NCBI RefSeq assembly: GCF_949628265.1
Contig: NC_088788.1
Span: forward strand, 36,832,959-36,896,958
Source of the DNA: Cloeon dipterum
Lineage: Eukaryota > Arthropoda > Insecta > Ephemeroptera > Baetidae
DNA length: 64,000 nucleotides
Direction of reading: 5' to 3'
The notes under the pieces were generated by a model. The model saw only the letters and a list, made by a program, of their open reading frames with translations. It searched no databases and had not been told where the DNA came from. The position numbers and the translations under genes were made by a program. Shown here piece by piece: positions 1 through 11,000 of this stretch (its first letter is position 1; every line of letters starts with the position of its first letter).

Positions 1-2837
1 CTTGACATTTAAGACAAGAGAGGTTTGGTCTCGCTTTGGATGCAACTGTTTCAACATTTATTTATTTTGATAAGCCATTTAAAAAGATAAATAATCAATT
101 TCCACAAGTTAACTGTTAAAAAAACCTTTGATTTTTTTTTCAAATTTGGATAAAGTGATCAGCCAACACTGGAGGAGGTTGAAAATCGTAAAGTTGGACA
201 TTTATCTAAGATTTTCAGCTAAAATCCAAATCAATTTACTTGTTTTGCAGATATAATCGATTATCAGTACTAAAAAATAATAATTTGAGCTTATTTGATG
301 GCCAGTACACCGTAAAAATAAGGTTTTCCTCTTAAACATCAGTTACAAATATTGTCCGTTTTATCGCCTCTTAGCTCGTTCTTATTTATGTTTTAATTCG
401 AATGAGTGCACTTTTGCTTTTGATAAAACAGGAAAATCTTGCTTGTACACGTGTGCACCATTTGGAGCGCAGGAAATTGCGATCGGGACCCGAGATGTGG
501 TTTAGCCTCATTTTCCGCTGGCTGTTTCCCCAAATATGCACCTTCCTTCCTTCTCGCTGACTAACACCTGCCTTTTCTTGCAAAGACAACTTTTCTCTGT
601 ACCATGCAAGTGTGACGCATAAATTAATTAGTCTCTATATAAGTGCAGGAAATGCGCGATATGACAAATAGCGTGTTTTCATTTCGCAGCTAGGGTGTCT
701 CGCGCCGACAAAACCGGCAAATGAGAAACAAATTGTGAGTCGTGTTGTTGGCATGATTTGGCAGATTAGCCTGCCTGCATGCTGCTGCAGCCAGGACAAT
801 AATGGTTTCCAACTCGTGCTGCTGCCGTCGACATGATAGTAGCGGTCTGGATAATGAGCAGCACTCAATAACTGTATACACTTCGACGCATTTCAATCTT
901 TAGCTGGGAAAAAATGGACGAGAGTTGGAGCGAAATCTTTCCTTATTATAAATATATATATAGCAGGCAGCTCACGCATTGCATGACAGCGGATTCCAAC
1001 CCCATTTTACCGGAGAAAAAAATTAATAATGGGAGTTGAGGGGTTTCTGAATTTTTTTTCTTTGCGTCAGCTCTAAAATGGGCCTTTCCGTCTGAAATAC
1101 GCCAAACTCTAAAAATCGTGTATACGAAAACACGGGAGGAGAAACATTGCGTCACAAAACAGGTTTTTGCGCGGTTGGGACTTTACAGGGGGTATTAGGC
1201 AATTTAAATTTTTATTGTTTTGAGAGAGACAGTGCCGGGTAATTTCGCAGCTTTGTCCGTTCAAATCTATTCTGGATTGTTTAGTTAGTCATTGCGCTTG
1301 AGCATACAAAAAATACGACTCAAGGAAATAATCAATGGGATTGCGTTGACGTCACAATCTGCGTCTCCCTGCTCAATACGAAAGCAATGATATAATCGCA
1401 TTACGCACAATGCAGAAAGTTTTGCTTTCTCTGGATTATTATTCACGAGCCATCGGCATGGAAAGGAGGATGCGCGTCCGCGAGAAATGAATCATTCCTA
1501 TTTGTTTCGTGCCCCGGTACCGGTACCGAAACTGGTCCAGCTGCTGTGTGTCATTCACTTTCTCTGCTCTGTGCCAAAGTGCAATTAATATATAATGTTT
1601 TTCGGGTCGTTGCCACCAAAAGCGCGCGGCCGTTCATCTCACTTTTGTCTCTGGCACGTCTGCCGCATCCGTGCAGCGTCTTCTGTCACTCCAACAATAA
1701 TTCAATTATGCTCAGGCCGGCCGGCCGACGTGCACGTTTCATCTGGCAGGTCCTTTTTATTTATCTTTGTGTTGTGCCACGCAGTAAATGGACCAGAAAA
1801 GCGATTCTGTCCGCAGCGAAAAGTTTTTGCATGACTGCGAACTTTGTCAAATTGCTCTACTTCGTTTCTTATAAAAAGGTAATGATTTTCATAAAGCAAT
1901 GCTTCTTCCAGGCCAATTTGCGCGAATGACGCGTCCGACGGAATAAGAGCAAGCGTCCTTGGGAAGGCCCACAATTTTTGAGCATTTTCGAGTGATTCTT
2001 CCACCGCGAATGTGCAGCGTAATTGTCCATCTGCCGCGGCACGATTTTCCCATTCATTTCGTATTCCAGGCAGCAGATTTGGAGCAGCGCATCAAATTCG
2101 CCACGCGGACGCGCGGACGAAAAAAGAGTCATTGCAGATGATTGCATTAGCCTAGTTGCAAGACAATGAGCGCGTTAATTGCCTTGTCATTTTTAGGCGG
2201 CACACTTTCGGCTAAATAATTTGTCATCTGAATAATGAATCGAACTGCCTGCGCCGCTGGTCACTCGCCTCGCATGTAAGCTCATTTGCTTGCGTATTAC
2301 TCCTCACAGTCAGTCTTCACCGCATGGCGCATGGCAAAGTGATCCCGTTAGGGCCGCGCTAGCTGCCGTGCGAGAGAGTGCGAGCTCAAATGAATGCGAG
2401 ATACAGCCTTTCCTCTCTCACCACTCGGTGCATGGTGCCCGGCACTCAATTCAAGTGCTATCTAGTCCAACTCGGCTGCCACAGTTTACTTGAAAAGGTT
2501 TTTGTTTTTCAAATAATTAGGATTCGTTGCACTCTTTATTTATTTTATAATTGCCTTTCTGTGAGCCGTTTCTGTCTTTTCCACTATAGACGAGAAATAA
2601 TAGATTAATTTATTTGATTTTGCAGTATAAAACACGTCCACTGGATTCCATGTGCAGGGTTGGGGTGTAACTTGCGGGAATTTTGAATTTGTGGCGTTGC
2701 TTCCAGAAAAAAATTAAAAAAGGAGTGTTGCACAGCACGGGAAATCGTAAAATTTGACGTTTTTTACTGATATTTTTAGCCTTTAAATTGATGAGAAAAG
2801 TGGCTGCGAAGTTAGCATGCTTTTCAAATGGCGTAGA
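1..2837. other. Gene-free stretch, left edge
   Basis: I see no protein gene here. The open frames are short, have no family resemblance and overlap one another on both strands. The composition is AT-rich with short GC-rich patches (for example around 1510-1720, with a doubled GGTACC). The stretch may be intergenic or part of a long intron of a gene outside the window; no convincing exon with matching splice sites was found. Confidence 0.6.
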
Positions 2838-3018
2838 CTGTCTCCTTACTTGAAATCCTATTTTATTTCACAATAAAGAGTTTTCCTTAAAAGGTGTCAT
2901 ACGCTGTTGAATAGATCTCGACGAGAGGAATCAAAATCTGCTAAGAAATTGTAGTCAAGCGCTGGAAATTTTGGAGAAAATTGGAAAAATTGAATTTTTA
3001 CTGTAGCAAGCTTCTTTT
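2838..3018 (+). repeat. Dispersed repeat, copy 1 of 3
   Basis: This stretch starts with TGTCTCCTTACTTGAAATC and continues through a TAGATCTCGACGAGAGGAAT block into AAATTTTGGAGAAAATTGG. The same order of motifs is seen at 61269-61450 in the same orientation and at about 22180-22340 in reverse. It is therefore an old dispersed repeat. No coding capacity is visible, so its class is unknown. Confidence 0.7.
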
Positions 3019-3579
3019 TTAGAGAAAAATTGTTTATTATGGATCAACTGCTTATTGCAATTCACTTTAAAACTAATCGATTCCCTAATGGCTTTAAATG
3101 AACTGTTACTGATTAACCTATTAATTAATATTTATTTCTTTAAAAAAAAGTCTGAATTACAAATTAGGTTTTTTAATCTAAAACATAAGCCATATTTTCC
3201 ACTTTTAATGCTTTCTTGGGCAATTTATCCATTTGATGAAGACACACTTTTATTTATACAACCGCGATATTGCCACACGACTCACGCAACTCGAGCTGAA
3301 ACTGGGCAAAACTGCTGTGGCGCGCGCAGTAGGTTATGTCAAGAAATAAGGCTTTAATTATTATCCCCATTCCCCGGCGGCGAAAGATGCATTCATAATG
3401 CGCATTGTGGGATATCTTCCTCGTGAGTGACTCATTCCCAGTGCTGTGGTCACAGGTTGAAAGGAGGTCAGCAAAAGACAAATATACCGGTGCTTTGCGC
3501 GAATAATAAATAAATAGGCCTCTGCGAGCGAACGAGCGAGCTCTTTCTCCGAGCGCATCGCATACCTGACCGCGCGGCG

Positions 3580-3582
<3 letters not shown>

Positions 3583-3620
<38 letters not shown>
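3583..3620. repeat. (GA)n microsatellite
   Basis: An uninterrupted run of about 18 GA dinucleotides. Read on the minus strand it creates a Ser-Leu run in a spurious open frame. Confidence 0.97.
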
Positions 3621-3622
<2 letters not shown>

Positions 3623-3958
3623 TCCAGCGCACTCGTCTTAAATTGCATTTCAGGTATTTCGATTAACATCAACAAGGCGTAAAGTGCAAATTAAATCACA
3701 TCTGTTAGCCGGTAAATTACGGCTGAGATCAATGCTCAATTGAATTTATGCGAAACGAGAAATATTCGAAAACGAGTTTTGAGATCTTTGACCCTTCGCC
3801 CTTTGTGTTTATGAAACGTGACATGATGTTTCATAAGACGTCCTGTGCCTCCTGCCGGCGGTACAACTTCGTGCAATTTGTCTGCCTCAGCCGCGTCTTG
3901 CGATTAAAGAAAAAAAAATGCCGCGCGCAGATTAATCATAGCGTGAGAACGCCGTGCT

Positions 3959-3965
3959 TATAAAA
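3959..3965 (+). promoter_or_regulatory. Possible TATA box
   Basis: TATAAAA lies about 35 bp upstream of a GC-rich block (4000-4270). Position and sequence fit a core promoter, but no plus-strand gene starts nearby, so this is weak. Confidence 0.2.
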
Positions 3966-4681
3966 CACAAAAAACTATATATTTATATTCCTCACCGGTG
4001 TGGAGGAGACGAAGGGGTGGTTGTTACAGTCCAAGACCTGCTTTCTCGAGTGTGGAGCCGCTGTGCATGTGGGTGGCGGGCTCTTCTCTCCTCGTGGCTC
4101 AAGCAGGCGCGCGATTGGGATGTGTGTGCGGCGGCGAGTGTGCGCTGCGCTCGAGTCAACAGCGGCCTACCGACTGCCTAACAGGTAGTTGGGCAGGCAG
4201 AACCTCTTCCTTCATCAGCTGTGTGGTAAAGTGAACGACCTGCCTTGCCCCTGCGGGCTTTGCCGACGCTCAACAGCCTCCTAAATACCCTGCCTGCCTG
4301 ACTGCCACCAGATCGACGTTACCATTCGCTCTTGTCCAAATATCGCAACTGCCAAAGCTTCTTCCTAATTATTATTTGGAGGCACTCATATTAGAGGTTG
4401 TAAATTACAAATAAAAAGAGTTGCATTATGATTTTCCTCATTTTCTAATTTTTATTTACATGTAATTTTTAAAATGCCTTTTGCCGCATCATTCCTTGGA
4501 TTAATCTGCTTTTGATTTTTTGTTCAATACAATCGCTTGACGGAAAAATTGGAGATTTCGATTTATTTTCCATCAATGCAGCTATATATTTTTGTAAATA
4601 ATAAGTGAAAAAAAGAAAAAGTCAAAGAGGGAATGGAACTTCTTTAATTAAAATTAAAGAGTACTACATTATTAAAACTTT

Positions 4682-4687
4682 TTTATT
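4682..4687 (-). terminator. Polyadenylation signal of the Ly6 gene
   Basis: AATAAA on the minus strand, about 50 bp past the stop codon of the Ly6-like gene. This would give a very short 3' UTR. Confidence 0.6.
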
Positions 4688-4735
4688 GCAACACAGTCCT
4701 GATTTAATAAATATTAGAGTATGTACTGACTACGT

Positions 4736-6062
4736 CTAGAACAATGCAAATCTTATCAGCAAGAAGATCAGTAAAGAAATAATCGCAATTGGGCAAGAAA
4801 AAGCGGACGCTGCACCGCCACCGATTCCCGGAACCAAAAGGGCCCCACTACCACCCCCGTCGTCTCCAAATCCACCCCCGCCGGCGCCGTTTGAAATGCC
4901 ATTGCCGTCGTTGCAACGGTCTGTGGTGCAAGAACGGAAGTAGGTCTTGAACTGCGAGTCGGTCACCTCGGAGTTTATGAAGTCTGGACTTTGCTCGCAT
5001 CCACGGTAGAAGGAAAACACGGCGCCTGATTTATGGGGCCATTAGAAAAGAAATTGTGATGACATTTTTTGCGGATTGTCCCTCACCTCCCTGATCGACG
5101 TACTCGATCCTTCTGATGACGCAGTACTTCTTGTTGCAGTTGACGACTCCATTCGGCACATCCTTCGCTGACAGTTCACACTTCCTGTCCCCCTTGATTC
5201 CGTTTTGTACACATGCGTAGCACTTGAGGCCTATTTGAAACATAAAAGGTTTTTTTTCGAAAAATTGTGTTAGTTTTGAGAAAAGAACTGTCCAAATTGT
5301 CCTAAAATTGTTATGGTAGGAAAAAATGAAAATTAATTATCCTTACTATTAACTTTTACATTTTAAGTAAAGCAAACAATCAGAGAATAAGGGATAGAGG
5401 TTCTTTGGTTGGCGCTGGCCTCGAGACGGTGGTGCGTGGCGACACTGGCGACACAGTGGCAGGCGTGGCAGCCAGCAGCGAGGCTTGTGGCTTGGTGGCG
5501 CTGCTGTCTCGATCAGAGGAAACCACTCTCTGCTCTGATTGGTCGCGGGTGTTTTTGTGACGTATCTTATTGCTTAGGTGTGGTTCAATAACCGCCAAAA
5601 TAACACGGTTTTTTAAATTTTCGGCTTTTGGCATCGAGAGGAGTTGAAATAAAATGATTCAGCTTACTCAAAAATCGATTGGCACTGTCAAAAATGAAAT
5701 TCTAGAGCTACGACAAACCAAGTTTTTGTTACGGCAGATTTATCGCTGAAATTTTCGTCTAAATATTTTTGTTATAAATTTTTCTGCCTCAAAGCAGACC
5801 AAACGCAATTTTAGGATTGAACTAGAATGGTAACCTGTTAAACATAATTGAACATGAATTCAGCAAATCAAAATATTTGGTTTTACACGAATTTGACAGG
5901 TTTAAAACGATTTAGGGCCATAAATTTGTTCTCATTTCATCAGAAAAAGATTCTCAGAAGTCTAAATATCTCAGCTTAACTATTAATAAGTGAAGACTTA
6001 CCAGACGTGACGTCCACTTGCAGAGCACAAATCACCAAAACGAACGCAATCAGGAGGCGCAT
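4736..6062 (-). CDS. Ly6/uPAR-type three-finger GPI-anchored protein
   Basis: Three exons: 6002-6062, 5087-5230 and 4736-5025, with GT/AG borders and matching phases, giving 164 residues. Residues 1-20 are a hydrophobic signal peptide (MRLLIAFVLVICAL...). The mature part opens with LKCYAC. It has eight cysteines in Ly6 order and ends the domain with CTTDRCN, close to the family's CN signature. A Gly-rich linker and a hydrophobic C-terminal tail (about residues 138-164) follow, typical of a GPI attachment signal. Insect relatives include the quiver/sleepless and boudin-crooked-coiled groups, which act at the cell surface in channel regulation or septate junctions. I cannot assign it to one of these. 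The start is the first ATG before the signal peptide. Several GATA-type sites lie just upstream. Confidence 0.85.
5400..5720 (+). repeat. Dispersed repeat with CCAAT-type hairpin, copy 1
   Basis: This lies in intron 1 of the Ly6-like gene. It shares GTGGCGCTGCTGTCTCG, a TCAGAG...CTCTGATTGGTC hairpin, TTTTCGGCTT and a final CTAGAGCTA block with 14930-15235, in the same order and orientation. The two copies are diverged. No coding potential is visible, so a non-autonomous element is most likely. Confidence 0.65.
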
Positions 6063-6080
6063 TTTCCAATTCTGACTGTG

Positions 6081-6190
6081 TTGACTTATCACCGATCGAC
6101 AGAATGACAAATTCGACGCAAGGATCGGTTTGTTATCTTCGGTTTTATCTTTTCAGAAATGGCATTGACGTGGCGTTAAGTGATAAGCAT
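6081..6190 (-). promoter_or_regulatory. GATA-site cluster upstream of the Ly6 gene
   Basis: Four GATA-factor core sites lie within about 110 bp upstream of the Ly6-like start: CTTATC at 6085, TTATCT at 6133, TTATCT at 6145 and TGATAAG at 6181. Clusters of HGATAR sites in insects are known from gut, fat body and blood-cell enhancers. The regulatory role here is inference. Confidence 0.35.
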
Positions 6191-6359
6191 AGAGTTGATT
6201 GTATTCAACTCATTTTAATCATAATTAATGACAAATGCACTTTGGCAAATATGAAACGAAATACGATATACATTTTAAAATAAATTATGAGATTAATTCC
6301 TAGCAGGTTCGTCATCAATCATCTGAATTATCGATTACAGTCGTCTTACGGAACACTTT

Positions 6360-6365
6360 TTTAAT
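6360..6365 (-). terminator. Possible polyadenylation signal of DCTN6
   Basis: The variant signal ATTAAA on the minus strand lies about 40 bp past the DCTN6 stop codon. No perfect AATAAA is closer. Confidence 0.35.
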
Positions 6366-6402
6366 TTTCGTGATTGCATCAAATGGTGTAGAAGGGCTGG
6401 CT

Positions 6403-7395
6403 TCAATCTTTCAGGTTTGGTTTGTAGAGGTGGTGGTAGTTTGGCAGTACTTTGGTCAGGAAATCGATTTGCAGCGTCTGCGGCTGTGGATTTCAAATTG
6501 TAACGAGCGTCTCGACAACTCAATGCTCGACTCACTGGCGGCCTGTCTGCTTGTTGGCGCCGACTGCAGTTGTCTCCGTAAATTACAGTGTTTTCCGGCA
6601 GACACTCTTCACTCACGAGACGGCAATGCGCCCCAACAATACAGCCGTTCGTCAGCTCCACTTTTCGCCCGACTAAACCTGCTTGAAATATTAAAGCCTC
6701 GAGTGTTCAGTTAAAAAAACCTACATTTGGATTCAAGGACATTTTGGTCTCCTATTTTCAGCGCCTCTGAGTGGCAATCGACTTCGAAAACATTGTTATT
6801 TCCAATAATCATCACAGTGGCATTTCCTGTACTTTCCTGGCTTGCAGGGAATCTAGAGTAAAATGTTATAAATCGAATAAGACAGTTAAAAATTTATTAC
6901 TTGTTCACGATTGCGGCTTGCTCCTCGATCAAATTATTTTCGCCGATGATGATGGGGCCGGCCTCGGCGATGATCTGCGCCTTCGGGTGGACGACCGTGT
7001 TTTTGCCAATGGTGATGTCACCCTTAAGATCACATTCCGTGCAAACCACCGCGCCTTGGTGGATTTTTATGCTGCAAACAAAGAAAGAGATCGATTTTAA
7101 TTTAGCCCTGCACTTGACGTTCAATACTTTCTCGGGGAGCTCTTACAAGGGCAAAAAAAGAGTATCAAGTTTTCTTATGTACGAGGAACAAAGCCTTGCC
7201 AGCCACACAATGCAGAGTGGATAATATGTAAGTATAATGTACGTGGGTGGCCGCAAATCTCACAAATCAATAAGCACGGCCAGGAGTGCGTGCATGCGAA
7301 ATCGACACCGGACCGAAATTCGCGCCGGTTTCGTTGTCACGCTCGAAAGAGGCGTTTCAATAGTGGCTGACCGCCGGAATTTACCTATTTTCCAT
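6403..7395 (-). CDS. DCTN6: Dynactin subunit 6 (p27)
   Basis: Five exons: 7385-7395, 6901-7071, 6725-6840, 6536-6678 and 6403-6477; phases agree and give 171 residues. The first exon carries only MEN and part of the next codon. The protein is a left-handed beta-helix of hexapeptide repeats. It contains KIHQGAVVC near the start, [27 protein letters not shown] and ENTVIYG, and ends with [13 protein letters not shown], all recognisable from animal DCTN6. DCTN6 caps the pointed end of the dynactin Arp1 filament with DCTN4, DCTN5 and ACTR10. It helps link dynactin to cargo for dynein transport. The last intron is needed: reading through it replaces the conserved C-terminus with unrelated sequence. 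The gene is divergent from spastin, starting about 670 bp away. Confidence 0.95.
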
Positions 7396-8066
7396 TGATT
7401 TTCGGCAGGAAACCCTTCGCGAAGCAGCAGCCACACACCATAGACGTCAGGTCGTCGGCGCCAGCTGTTTCCTTTTGTGTTTATTTTCCATTCATGAGTG
7501 CTGGTAGTTCTAGCCGATGCATGCAGGTGGCCTCACTGGCTCGAGCGAATAAAAGACATTATAAACCAGGACAGGCTGAGACGCCATCTTGAACTTCAGA
7601 CTTAATGCGATGCTGTGTCACAAGAAGGCGTGTCTGGTTATGGTATTAACATGGCGGAGCTGCTGGTCTTGATTTTGCTGTTCTTAGAGCAAAAAACCGG
7701 TTTTTGTATTTAGCAAAAAAATTATTTTTCCTTAATTCTGATCATATCCCCGGTTTTTTTCAATTTACAGGTTGAAAATATGGATTTTTCAATTTTAGAT
7801 GGTTAAGACGGTTCAGTATGCGCAGAAATTCTAAAAAATTCCCAAATTAACCGGTATGATAAACACACCGGTATGTATATCATTTTCGACCACCACTCTT
7901 GCAAACTGCAGTTTCCACTTTCCAGTTGTTGTGCTTGAGAAAAGCAAAGGGCGAAGAGATGAAAAGCGATGGAGTCGCACACGACTTGTAAGTGTGCCCG
8001 ATGTTGGACGTTGTCCGGTCCGCAATACTAACCCTGATTACCCATGCGCAGAGTGGCGGCGACCGC
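7396..8066. promoter_or_regulatory. Shared upstream region of DCTN6 and spastin
   Basis: The start codons of DCTN6 (minus) and spastin (plus) are 671 bp apart, so both promoters and 5' UTRs lie here. A frame open to the left of the spastin ATG reaches 7992. No clear TATA box is seen on either strand, as is common for housekeeping genes. A sequence like a splice acceptor (CATGCGCAG at about 8044-8052) could mark a 5' UTR exon border of spastin. Confidence 0.5.
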
Positions 8067-11000
8067 ATGAACCGTAACAACAAAAACAACAGCCCGCGTC
8101 CGACGAAGAAGTCCAAGAAGTCAGCTGGCGAGGAGAAAGCGAGCCACTCAGGTGGTTCCGTGCACAAAAAGAACTTGTATTTCGTTTCTTTTCCCGTTAT
8201 TATTTTGTTCAACGTGCTGCGCACCCTGATCTACCAGCTGTACGTCATCTTCGGCTACATTTACTCGTCGACATCGCGCATTGTGTATCGGCCCCGCGCT
8301 GGCTCCCCGGTCGAAGTGGTGATCCCGCGCGACGAGCAAGACGACGACGCCGCCTACCTGCAGCCGTGCGGCCCTGAGGAGTACTCGTCCATGGCCCTGC
8401 CCCGACAGCCCACCGGCCCGGGGCCCGGCGACCCCCTGCTCGCCAAGCAGAAGAGCCACCACCGCCGGGCCTTCGAGTACATCTCCAAGGCGCTCAAGTT
8501 CGACGAGGAGAACGAAGGTAAGTTTAATGAGTCTGCTTCACTTCATGACTCACGCTTCTTGCCTTATTTGTTTCTGCCGGCTGTCACTTTTATGTGCTCG
8601 GCTGCACCTTCTCGTTTCTCGTACCAATATGTTGGCAAATTTAACTAATTATTCCGTTTTTCGTTAGCTTTCGGCAATATCGAGATGGTTGCTGTAATCT
8701 TTTGGCTATATTATTTGGCGTATTTATCTCGTTTGAAAGAGAGGTGATATGGTGTTGTCGTAATTTAATGATATGACAAATTTTAAATACCGCAGGAATA
8801 TAATAATACATATTGTTGTTTTTTCGAAAAAAATTTGTTGATTTTCTTTCGAAATATTTTTTGCTGCCCAAAATAGTATTTTTTTATCGTTTTCATGGGT
8901 CGGAGGACAAAATTGGCATCACGTCAAGCAAACTCTACAAAATTTACACTAGAAAATCATAATAGGACTAGAAAATCACACTAGGATAAGGTCATAATAT
9001 ATTTTGGTTTCTAATTAAAATTTTGAAAATGTGCTTAAAAGTTGTCCCATGATTTGTGTGAGCTTAATTGAAAATTTCAGAGTGTTGTTTGAGAAATTCC
9101 ACTGCAAAACTCGAATTTTTCAAATTTACCGTGGTTTGAAAAAATTTTCAACTCCAAATCTCGGGTTCTAACTATCAAAATTGCAAAAACTACCCACTGT
9201 TAGACTTGTCTTAACCTCCATTGACCAGCTGAACGGTTTAGGGGGTGTAAATAGCTCGAAATCGTGCTGCAGAAAATCTAAAATTCGACAACCCTACATT
9301 TTCTTGTATCTTCAGCATTTTGATACACGACTCAATGATTTTTCCCGTAGCAACAAAACTCGCTTCCCCCCCGAGGTCGCAGAAGATGCTGTTGTTCCTA
9401 TTTTGGTCTGGCTGTTGCAGCCGCCCTTGTGAGTCGGTGCGCAGTTGAGCACTGTTGCACCGCGAGTGCATTCCTCCCTTATTGTCAGCAGTTCGTTGAC
9501 TCTAAGTGGTGCAGACGAGAATTCAAACATTGGCATAACAACACGTGAGTTGACCGAGTTGGGAATGCAGACAACGTTTCCGAGAATAGACCAGACCGTC
9601 CACCCTTGACGGGGTTGCGTGTCTGGGGCAAGGACGCCGCTGACCCATTTGTTAACGTCAAAAGCGATTAGAAACACGGTGTCTGTCGGGTCAATTGTTG
9701 GGTCTAATTATTATTATTAATCTTTATTACTTTATGACCTGCACTACATCAAGTAACAATACTCCGAGAGGTAGCATCAAGAATTTTGTTGATTGCGGAT
9801 CGAAAAAGCCACCTCGGCGTTCCGTAAACAAGTTTCAAACTTGGCCTGATTAGCCTTTAAACAAGCTTAAAGAACTTAAATTTTATTTTTGACTTTAACA
9901 ATCGACTCCTGATGGTCGCATTAGGTTAGGCGGCCGAATCAATTTGTCGGCAATTCGACACGACGTGCAGAAATTCGGCGGAAACATAAAAATCCGTTAT
10001 ACTTTAGCGGTTTTTGGTCTGAAGTCTGAACCTACTTCGAACCTTAAGAATCGATTTTCAAACTATTACTTTGGATTCAAGGGTTTATTTGGCGGGAAGA
10101 ATTTTAAATGCGTGAAATATTAAGAAGAATCTGAATATGGGATTTGCTAAAAGCACAATAAACTTTCTTTTAATCCTGAGAATGATCAAAAAAGGGCTTG
10201 TGAAGTAGGATGCATTAAATTGCATGTATTCAAACTTGACCGGATTAAATCTGCGGAAAATACGTACCTCATTTTCTGGCTCAAACGTGAAAGAAACTCT
10301 GCAGCATAATAAAGTAGGGTATATACACCATATTTTGCTCTTTATTGCACTCTAAAAAGCGTCATTGCTGAATAGAGCACGATATTTACTTCTATTTACT
10401 CGCACATCCTTGGCCTGTTTCGTGTTTATTGTGAACTTATTGGCGGAAAATTTCTTTCATGCAGATGCGCCCACCATTGAAACTATGTTTGCCGTGAAAC
10501 TTTGGGCCCAAGTAGCGGCCAACTTTGCAGTTTGCAGCTCACACTGAATACTTGATCACTGGCTTTTCCATTCGTAATGATCCGCGAGATGCAGCGGGGA
10601 AAAAATGGGGTCTGCGGCATCGCAAATCACTCTCTTTCGTTCCGTCAAAACAGGAAAAACGCGCTACTGCTCGTGCCAAGTCTGAGTAATTATTTTTCTT
10701 CCGCGAGCATTTGTTTTGGAGCGAGGCCCACAGACGCTTTCCGCCTGATCCACATCCAGACTAACAAGGGTCGCATAACTCAATCGCTCTAAGTGGATTG
10801 CCACAGCGGACTGCAGCAAAGTGCCCCATTACTAATCACATAATAATGAGAAATTGGCAACAAAGGAGTCCGTTCTGCCAACGACTCAAATGCATTTTGG
10901 GATTAAGCTAAATTCAAACAAGTTCATGCTGGTTTAATAAAATAAAACGTATTCAAAATTGTACTTCTTGTGCAATGCTGGAGCAATCAGCATGTCTTTG

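Larger units (their letters stand above)
3019..4681. other. Gene-free stretch with GC-rich patch
   Basis: No coding exon was recognised. A GC-rich block lies at about 4000-4270. Its overlapping frames on several registers do not look like any protein. A TATA-like site at 3959 precedes it, so it could be an untranslated first exon, but nothing downstream on the plus strand confirms this. Confidence 0.5.

Noticed and set aside
1702-2147. Overlapping minus-strand frames of 92-100 codons near the left edge
   Set aside because: They overlap plus-strand frames of similar length, lack family motifs and have no splice partners.
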